Positions 1-4,456 of a DNA stretch of 7,748 nucleotides are shown piece after piece. The notes under the pieces are model-generated. The model was not told the origin of the DNA. It worked only from the letters and a program-made list of their open reading frames with translations, and did no database searches. The stretch is from Candidatus Thiodiazotropha sp. (ex Gloverina cf. vestifex) (GTDB lineage Bacteria; Pseudomonadota; Gammaproteobacteria; Chromatiales; Chromatiaceae). Every line of letters starts with the position of its first letter. Position 1 is the stretch's first letter. Position numbers and translations under genes: made by a program. The DNA lies in contig JAHXHT010000109.1 of NCBI GenBank assembly GCA_025656435.1, forward strand, positions 1 to 7,748, read 5' to 3'.

Positions 1-2097
1 GGACGGTCGGGGCATAACGGCTGTCGCGTTGGCGAGTCGATTTTGGGGACTCGGATGTCCCAAAATCTTTCACGAGGTAGCGATACGCTTGTTGATCTGG
101 ATGAATCCGGTGCAACAGTGAGCGGACTGGACAGCGACAATGACGGTCGTATCGATAGTGGCAACACAGTTGGCAGTAACGGCATGGCTGATGTCCTCGA
201 AACCAGCGCCGACAGTGGCAGCACCAATTACGCACTGATCGATACTGACAGTGATAGCGTGCACAACTTCCGTGATCTCGACAGCGACGGTGACGGTCTC
301 TATGACTTGGTCGAAGCCGGTGGCAGCGATACGGATAGCAATGGTCGTGTCGATGGGCTGAATGATCTCGATGGAGATGGACTGCATGACGCGCTCTCCG
401 GTTCAGGATTACCAAATCCTGATACGGACGGTGATTCAGTGGTCGACGCACTTGACCTCGATAGTGACAACGACGGTATCTACGACGTCACGGAAGCCGG
501 TGGTAGTGACCCGGATGGTGATGGCCTGCTCGGTAACTCACCACAGATTGTGGATGCTGATGGTGTTGCTGCAGGCAGTGGCTTGTCGCAGACAGATACC
601 GACAGTGACGGTGTCGTCGATCGACGCGATCTCGACAGCGATAACGACGGTATCCCGGATGTGACGGATGCCGGCGGCAGTGATCCGGACGGCGATGGTC
701 AGGTCGGTAGCGGTACACCGGTGGTCGATGTGGATGGCGTCACCAGCGGACCTATCCTGCCGGGTGATGCGGATGGTGATGGTACGCCGAACCATCTCGA
801 CAGCGATGCGGATGGGGATGGCCTGCTCGATATCGTCGAGGCCGGCGGTTTCGATACCAACAGTGACGGTCTTGTCGACGGTCTGAGTGATGGTAATGGT
901 GATGGTCTGGACGATCTGATTGCCGCCTCGCCGCTGCCACTGCCGGACAGTGATGGCGATACCATTCCTGACTTCCTCGACAATGACGATCAGGACAATG
1001 ACGGCGTGCCCGACAGTCTCGATCTCGATCTCGATCTCGATAACGATGGTATTCCCAACAACTTGGAAGGTGACGGCAGTGTCGACACCGATGGTGACGG
1101 GGTGCCGGACAGCATCGATCTCGATAGCGACAATGACGGAATCTATGACCTGCATGAGTCCGGGGCTGATGTCACCCTACTTGATGGTGATGAAGATGGT
1201 CGTATCGATGGCACCCTGAATGTGGGCAGCAACGGATTGGCCGATGGTGTCGAGACGGGTGCTGACAGTGGCAGCATCAGTTACAACGGCGGTGTACTGC
1301 GAGATACTGACGCTGATGGTGTTGCCGATTTCCGTGATCTCGATAGTGACAACGATGGTCTTTATGATGTCACCGAGACCGGTGGCAACGATCCGGATGG
1401 TGATGGTGTTGTCGGCAACGGTACGCCAACGGTCAACGGTGATGGTGAAGCGCCTGGTGCTGGTCAGCCCGTACCTGATACGGATGGTGACGGCGTGACC
1501 GATCCACGGGATGTGGACAGGGACAATGACGGTGTAACCGATACGTTGGAAGCTGGCGGCACTGACCCTGACGGTGACGGCCAGGTTGGTAGCGGGACGC
1601 CTTCAGTCGATCCGAACACGGGTGCGCCATTAGTGGGTGCTGGTCTAATCGACACAGATACCGATGGTGACGGTACACCTGATACGCAGGATACCGACAG
1701 TGACGGCGACGGTGTCACCGACCTTGAGGAATCGGGTGTTGGCGCTGTTGATACCTCACCGCAGGACGGTATGGTCGATGCCAATGGCAACGGTTGGGAT
1801 GACCCACTGGAGGGCTTGCTGATCAAACTGCCTGACAGTGACAGTGACAGTGACAGTGACAGTGACAGTGACAGTGACAGTGACAGCGACGGTATTCCCG
1901 ATTTGAAGGGTGATACGGTTACCACCAATGAGACACCACTACAGACCGGTCTGAACGGTGTGGGCGGTTGTGCCCTGGGTCGAGCCAATGGATTCGATCC
2001 GTTACTGCCTCTGTTGGCTATTCTCTCTCTGACCTATCTGGGTTGGCGTCGGCATCAAAGTATTGCAATTCGAGTGAAGTCATATGTTGAAAAATAA
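1..2097 (+). CDS. Asp-rich TSP3-like calcium-binding repeat protein with JDVT-CTERM-type sorting tail (5' partial)
   Basis: This is a probable exported, surface or periplasmic calcium-binding protein. Its frame is open from base 1 with no stop upstream; the earliest start-like codons are TTG 43 and ATG 55. No signal peptide follows either one, so the true N-terminus probably lies outside the window. Residue numbers here count from TTG 43 (684 aa). More than 25 copies of a D-x-D-x-D-G-x-x-D pattern, such as LDSDNDGIYDVTEAGG, fill residues ~15-610, as in thrombospondin type 3 repeats, where Asp and Asn side chains bind Ca2+. A (DS)9 stalk follows at about 598-615. The C-terminus has GGC (641-643), DP (652-653), a hydrophobic helix (~654-668), RR (669-670) and a 14-residue tail. 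This tripartite tail resembles the JDVT-CTERM sorting signal. The gene overlaps the next one by 14 bases, which suggests an operon. The repeat class and tail are clear; the biological role is unknown. Confidence 0.85.
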   Translation, partial: GRSGHNGCRVGESILGTRMSQNLSRGSDTLVDLDESGATVSGLDSDNDGRIDSGNTVGSNGMADVLETSADSGSTNYALIDTDSDSVHNFRDLDSDGDGLYDLVEAGGSDTDSNGRVDGLNDLDGDGLHDALSGSGLPNPDTDGDSVVDALDLDSDNDGIYDVTEAGGSDPDGDGLLGNSPQIVDADGVAAGSGLSQTDTDSDGVVDRRDLDSDNDGIPDVTDAGGSDPDGDGQVGSGTPVVDVDGVTSGPILPGDADGDGTPNHLDSDADGDGLLDIVEAGGFDTNSDGLVDGLSDGNGDGLDDLIAASPLPLPDSDGDTIPDFLDNDDQDNDGVPDSLDLDLDLDNDGIPNNLEGDGSVDTDGDGVPDSIDLDSDNDGIYDLHESGADVTLLDGDEDGRIDGTLNVGSNGLADGVETGADSGSISYNGGVLRDTDADGVADFRDLDSDNDGLYDVTETGGNDPDGDGVVGNGTPTVNGDGEAPGAGQPVPDTDGDGVTDPRDVDRDNDGVTDTLEAGGTDPDGDGQVGSGTPSVDPNTGAPLVGAGLIDTDTDGDGTPDTQDTDSDGDGVTDLEESGVGAVDTSPQDGMVDANGNGWDDPLEGLLIKLPDSDSDSDSDSDSDSDSDSDGIPDLKGDTVTTNETPLQTGLNGVGGCALGRANGFDPLLPLLAILSLTYLGWRRHQSIAIRVKSYVEK
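94..306 (+). repeat. Long internal repeat, copy 1
   Basis: This block encodes VDLDESGA...RIDSG...VGSNGMAD...ETSADSGS.NY...FRDLDSDGDGLYD. It is matched block for block by copy 2 at 1147-1368, so about 70 residues were duplicated within the protein and have since diverged. It carries a longer unit than the ordinary 10-15-residue Asp repeats around it. Confidence 0.7.
1018..1041 (+). repeat. CTCGAT hexanucleotide repeat, 4 copies
   Basis: There are four perfect tandem copies of CTCGAT, encoding alternating Leu-Asp. Because the unit is six bases, changes in copy number would not disturb the reading frame. Confidence 0.85.
1147..1368 (+). repeat. Long internal repeat, copy 2
   Basis: This is the second copy of the ~70-residue unit, reading DLHESGAD...RIDG...VGSNGLAD...ETGADSGSISY...FRDLDSDNDGLYD. 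It has three extra residues relative to copy 1 near the SISYNGGV stretch. The spacing between copies is about 1.06 kb. Confidence 0.7.
1834..1887 (+). repeat. GACAGT microsatellite encoding a (Asp-Ser)9 stalk
   Basis: Eight perfect tandem GACAGT units are followed by one GACAGC. They encode nine Asp-Ser pairs shortly before the C-terminal sorting signal. The codons are almost uniform (GAC AGT), unlike the mixed Asp/Ser codons elsewhere in the gene, which points to recent slippage-driven expansion. The position just before a membrane or sorting anchor is comparable to the SD-repeat stalks of staphylococcal Clf/Sdr surface proteins. That resemblance is an analogy, not homology. Confidence 0.9.
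1963..2052 (+). other. C-terminal sorting signal, JDVT-CTERM type
   Basis: The encoded segment is Gly-Gly-Cys, an 8-residue polar linker ending in Phe, Asp-Pro, a Leu-rich helix of about 15 residues containing Pro, Tyr and Gly, then Trp-Arg-Arg. Known tripartite sorting tails (PEP-CTERM, GlyGly-CTERM, JDVT-CTERM) share a signature motif, a helix and an Arg cluster. The GGC...DP...helix...RR form fits my memory of JDVT-CTERM best. The Gly-Gly-Cys could also suggest GlyGly-CTERM/rhombosortase, but the nearby protease is of CPBP rather than rhomboid type, which favours JDVT-CTERM. Confidence 0.7.
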
Positions 2098-2648
2098 AAA
2101 ATCGATCCTCTCCTTGGTGCTTGCATCGCTGGTTTGCCTGTCGGGCACATTGGCGGCAGACGAAGGGGCGGATAATAGCAAATGGTATGCCGGTATCGGC
2201 TTGGGCCTGTCCCGTCTGGAACCGGACCGGAATGGTTCGATCATCCAGTGTGGATGACAAGTCGAGCACGGGCTTCAAACTCTATGTGGGATATGACTGG
2301 TCTGAAAAGATCTCTATCGAAGGCTATTTCTCCGATCTGGGTGAGGCGAAGATGGCGCCCTTTGGTGAGGTCTCTTATAAAGATCTCGGTGCATCGGGCC
2401 TCTACTACTTCTATCGGGAAAACGAGGAGAGGCACAAGGGATGGGAAGGCTTTCTCAAAGCTGGCCTGGGTTGGATGAAGAACGACACCCAACTCCCTTA
2501 CGAACGGGTACACAACAGCCATGTCATGTTTGGTCTGGGTGGCGGTTATACCTTTGACAGCGGGATTACGGTACGGGCCGACCTCGATCTTTATGATGAA
2601 GACTCGCAGTTTTTAATCTTCAGTCTGGCTAAGCGATTTGGTGAGTAG
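2084..2648 (+). pseudogene. Small OmpA-like outer-membrane beta-barrel protein, frameshifted
   Basis: ATG 2084 opens a typical Sec signal peptide (LKNKK, hydrophobic core, cleavage near GTLAA-DEG). A barrel start, KWYAGIGLGLSRLEPD, follows, but this frame stops at TGA 2255-2257 after 57 codons. The next frame continues the same protein through SVDDKSSTGFKLYVGYDW, further alternating amphipathic strands and the end SLAKRFGE. Removing one C from the CC at 2245-2246 restores a single 187-residue protein across the junction (NGSIISVDDKSS). That is the usual size of an eight-stranded OmpA-like barrel. The start overlaps the upstream gene by 14 bases and could be translationally coupled. The lesion may be a real mutation or a sequencing error. 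An ATG at 2121 in the downstream frame gives a longer-looking ORF, but its first ~35 residues are out-of-frame shadow. Confidence 0.8.
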
Positions 2649-2710
2649 GATCTGCTCAGAGGAATTGTTGTGCAGCCTTGAAGCAGGCAACTGAGTGATT
2701 CCCCCGGGTC

Positions 2711-3160
2711 ATGCCAGTGCCACATATCGAAGCATTGTCGAGAGATCGATTCTTCCTTGTGGCCATGGCAGCTGGGCCAGTTGTCTGGCTCGTTATCTTG
2801 TTCACCCCGTTGTTACCTCTTGCTGGGCGAACATTCTCGCTATCGCAATTTCTACTCCTTGTGGTCCTGTTTCCTGTATTGGAGGAGTTGACCTTCCGTG
2901 GTTTTATTCAAGGTTCTCTCTCGGGGAATAACGTCTTCAAAAAACGATGGCTGAAGCTATCGATTGCCAACTGGTTGACTAGCCTGCTGTTCACGGCGGC
3001 ACACTTCATTTACAACCCCATAGTTCTAGCCTCTCTTGTATTCTTTCCGTCTCTGATATTTGGAGAGTTGAGGGATCGGTATCAAAGTACGATACCCTCC
3101 ACTATCCTGCACTGTTTCTATAATCTGGGCTTTTTCCTGACAGTGATGTTGATGAAGTAG
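2711..3160 (+). CDS. mrtJ: CPBP-family glutamic intramembrane protease, MrtJ-like (JDVT-CTERM system)
   Basis: This is a predicted inner-membrane protease of the CPBP (CAAX protease / bacteriocin-processing) family, 149 aa. Visible motifs are E58-E59-x3-R63 (EELTFRG), H98 in FTAAHF, and H134-x3-N138 (HCFYN). These are the three conserved motifs that form the glutamate-based active site. Hydrophobic segments lie at about 14-38, 44-57, 85-118 and 128-148. At about 150 residues it is much shorter than ordinary CPBP proteases and fits my memory of MrtJ, the dedicated protease of JDVT-CTERM systems. ATG 2711 is the first ATG after an in-frame stop at 2696-2698; its ribosome site is weak. It lies 62 bases after the barrel gene and within 620 bases of a JDVT-CTERM-like tail, which supports the assignment. 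The family is secure; the specific name is an inference from motifs, size and context. Confidence 0.75.
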   Translation: MPVPHIEALSRDRFFLVAMAAGPVVWLVILFTPLLPLAGRTFSLSQFLLLVVLFPVLEELTFRGFIQGSLSGNNVFKKRWLKLSIANWLTSLLFTAAHFIYNPIVLASLVFFPSLIFGELRDRYQSTIPSTILHCFYNLGFFLTVMLMK

Positions 3161-3197
3161 GTTGCACTACTCACGAATATGATTGTTTAGGGGGCAC

Positions 3198-3518
3198 CTA
3201 TGTCGTTGACACTAATTTAAGTCCAACGATTCCGGATACGATGAGAAGCAGGCAAATAACTCTCATGATGTCCCGCGATTCACCTAACAGAACCATACCC
3301 AGTATCGCTACGCCGACGGCACCAATACCTGTCCATACAGCGTACGCGGTTCCGACCGGGATTGTTTTCATGGCAATCGATAATAACCAAAAGCTGATAG
3401 CCATCGCTGAGACAGTCAAAAGCGAAGGTATGGGTCTTGTGAATCCATCAGTGTATTTGAGCCCAATTGCCCACCCGCATTCAAACAAACCGGCAACCAC
3501 CAAATAGATCCACGCCAT
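3198..3518 (-). CDS. sugE: SugE/Gdx-type small multidrug resistance exporter
   Basis: This is a four-helix SMR-family inner-membrane exporter, 106 aa, normally an antiparallel dimer driven by proton exchange. The SugE/Gdx branch exports guanidinium, and some members export quaternary ammonium compounds. The N-terminus, with MAWIYLVVAGLFE and then GLKYTDGF, closely follows E. coli SugE. The essential proton/substrate Glu is E13, and the helix-3 signature PVGTAYAVWTGIGAVG is intact, followed by LLGES. A good ribosome site, GAGGAAGAG (3521-3529), precedes the ATG. The gene converges on the protease gene with 37 bases between stops. It is 192 bases downstream of the receiver gene on the same strand. 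A TATAAT box and a perfect palindrome lie in its leader. No guanidine riboswitch motif was recognised. Confidence 0.93.
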   Translation of the reverse strand: MAWIYLVVAGLFECGWAIGLKYTDGFTRPIPSLLTVSAMAISFWLLSIAMKTIPVGTAYAVWTGIGAVGVAILGMVLLGESRDIMRVICLLLIVSGIVGLKLVSTT

Positions 3519-3540
3519 ATCTCTTCCTCAGTTTTGTATT

Positions 3541-3560
3541 AGCATTTGACTTGAAATGCT
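3541..3560 (-). other. Perfect 7-bp hairpin in the sugE leader
   Basis: AGCATTT and AAATGCT form a perfect inverted repeat with a six-base loop, ending 22 bases upstream of the sugE start codon. It has no following T-run, so it is not a standard terminator. Its loop (CAAGTC on the transcript strand) is not the ACGR loop of guanidine-II riboswitches. Confidence 0.4.
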
Positions 3561-3594
3561 GGTGTTTTTTGTCTGTTCTGAACCGCGTAATAAC

Positions 3595-3608
3595 ACACGG
3601 TACCGTGT
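3595..3608. promoter_or_regulatory. Perfect 14-bp palindrome, candidate repressor operator for sugE
   Basis: ACACGGTACCGTGT is its own reverse complement. It lies about 14 bases downstream of the TATAAT box on the sugE strand, so near or just past the expected transcription start, where a bound dimeric repressor (for example TetR-type) would block transcription. No regulator gene of that kind is in the window, so the binding protein is unknown. Confidence 0.45.
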
Positions 3609-3622
3609 CGATTTATTTATTG

Positions 3623-3628
3623 ATTATA
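3623..3628 (-). promoter_or_regulatory. TATAAT -10 box, candidate sugE promoter
   Basis: A perfect TATAAT on the minus strand lies 105 bases upstream of the sugE start. The surrounding DNA is very A/T-rich, and no good -35 hexamer sits at 16-18 bases, so this rests on the -10 box and its placement beside the palindrome. Confidence 0.4.
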
Positions 3629-3710
3629 TTTTTATTTTTTGAAAAATTTTTTTAAGTCGAATCGAATGCCAAATATGCCAGGCTTTATTTCAATTGCTGC
3701 CATGAGTCTT

Positions 3711-4178
3711 TTAAAAAAAACTGATAACTTTACTATGCTGAGAATTCGTTACGACATTCGCATCGATATCATTTTGTGTCATGTTTTTAAACAGACTAAT
3801 GAAAGCCTGAGAGTCATGCTCCGGAAGCGGCTTTTCAATTAATACTGGCTTGATGCTCAATTTTTCCAGTGCCCGGCGGTACTCATTATTCTCCAGGTAA
3901 CCACTAATGACGCAGATTGTTGCTTCTGGACACAAGGTTTTCGCCGTCTCAAGGAATTCTACCGGGTTTCCGGGAGGAGGCATCAGCAAGTCTGAAACAA
4001 TAATGTGGAAATCCTCTTTTTCCAGAATCGATTCAGCCTCAGTCCTTGATGATGCGGTAAAAACCTTAAAGCCATTGTTATCAAGCGCAAGAATATGAGG
4101 TAGGAGCTTTTTGATTTCATCATCAACCCAAAGAACGTTGAATTTGTCTGATTGTTCCAATCTAAGACTCCCTTGCAT
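3711..4178 (-). CDS. Stand-alone response-regulator receiver-domain protein (CheY-like)
   Basis: This is a cytoplasmic two-component receiver protein, 155 aa. The fold is visible in order: acidic pocket D19-D20 in VLWVDDE, phospho-acceptor D63 in IIVSDLLMP, S92 in VISGY, and K116 in IEKP. All residues required for phosphorylation are present. There is no DNA-binding or enzymatic output domain; about 35 residues follow the receiver core. It may therefore act through protein contact or phosphotransfer. No histidine kinase is in the window, so it is an orphan here. The start at 4178 has a weak ribosome site. The ORF ends TTT TTT TAA inside a run of eight T's. Losing one T would add 26 residues ending at 3632. 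The base composition is more A/T-rich than in neighbouring genes. Confidence 0.88.
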   Translation of the reverse strand: MQGSLRLEQSDKFNVLWVDDEIKKLLPHILALDNNGFKVFTASSRTEAESILEKEDFHIIVSDLLMPPPGNPVEFLETAKTLCPEATICVISGYLENNEYRRALEKLSIKPVLIEKPLPEHDSQAFISLFKNMTQNDIDANVVTNSQHSKVISFF

Positions 4179-4219
4179 GCATTCTCACAGATAAGTATCA
4201 CAGCCACACTTATGACTGG

Positions 4220-4225
4220 AATATA
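4220..4225 (-). promoter_or_regulatory. Weak candidate -10 box for the receiver gene
   Basis: TATATT on the minus strand lies about 42 bases upstream of the receiver start, within the 278-base divergent intergenic region that also serves the flavoprotein fusion gene. No clear -35 hexamer was found at the expected distance. Confidence 0.22.
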
Positions 4226-4440
4226 CAGTAAGCAGTAGTACAGAAAAACTGCCGCACTATTTCTTGCAGGCAAGGAATTTTTGTCATCTCTTGATAAAAA
4301 AGCGATAAATTTGTGAGAAATGGCGTGCTAGGCTTGCAGCTATGGTTACGTGCGGAGGGGAATACGGTGATACTAGCCGGATAACCTGCATCCGTTAAGA
4401 TGTTTGTTTCGTATGTAATTGACAATAACTCAAACGAAAC

Positions 4441-4447
4441 GGTGGGG
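4441..4447 (+). promoter_or_regulatory. Ribosome-binding site that supports ATG 4457
   Basis: GGTGGGG lies nine bases before ATG 4457. From there the protein begins with a basic residue pair and the first membrane helix. The longer in-frame start at 4400 would add 19 polar residues with no comparable ribosome site, so 4457 is preferred. Confidence 0.4.
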
Positions 4448-4456
4448 TCAGATTCA

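Noticed and set aside
1834..1890. CRISPR or direct-repeat array
   Set aside because: The repeats are contiguous six-base units inside a coding frame, with no spacers; this is a coding microsatellite.
1464..1988. Long minus-strand open frame rich in Ser, Pro and Val
   Set aside because: It is the antisense shadow of the Asp-rich repeats (GACAGT reads as Ser/Leu codons in reverse) and has no independent coding signs.
2121..2246. ATG 2121 as the real start of the barrel protein
   Set aside because: The first ~35 residues from this start (rich in Trp, Arg and Cys) have no signal peptide. The overlapping frame from ATG 2084 encodes a textbook signal peptide and first barrel strand.
3519..3710. 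Guanidine riboswitch in the sugE leader
   Set aside because: None of the conserved ykkC motifs, paired ACGR-loop hairpins or guanidine-III core were seen. The only hairpin (3541-3560) has the wrong loop.
4444..4455. GGGGTCAGATTC as a trace of a REP/RAYT-type mobile repeat
   Set aside because: Similar strings occur around such elements in some Gammaproteobacteria, but there is no hairpin, no second copy and no transposase here; it serves better as the ribosome-site region.
4400..4456. ATG 4400 as the start of the flavoprotein fusion
   Set aside because: It adds 19 polar residues ahead of the first membrane helix without a ribosome site. ATG 4457 has GGTGGGG nine bases upstream and a normal membrane-protein N-terminus.
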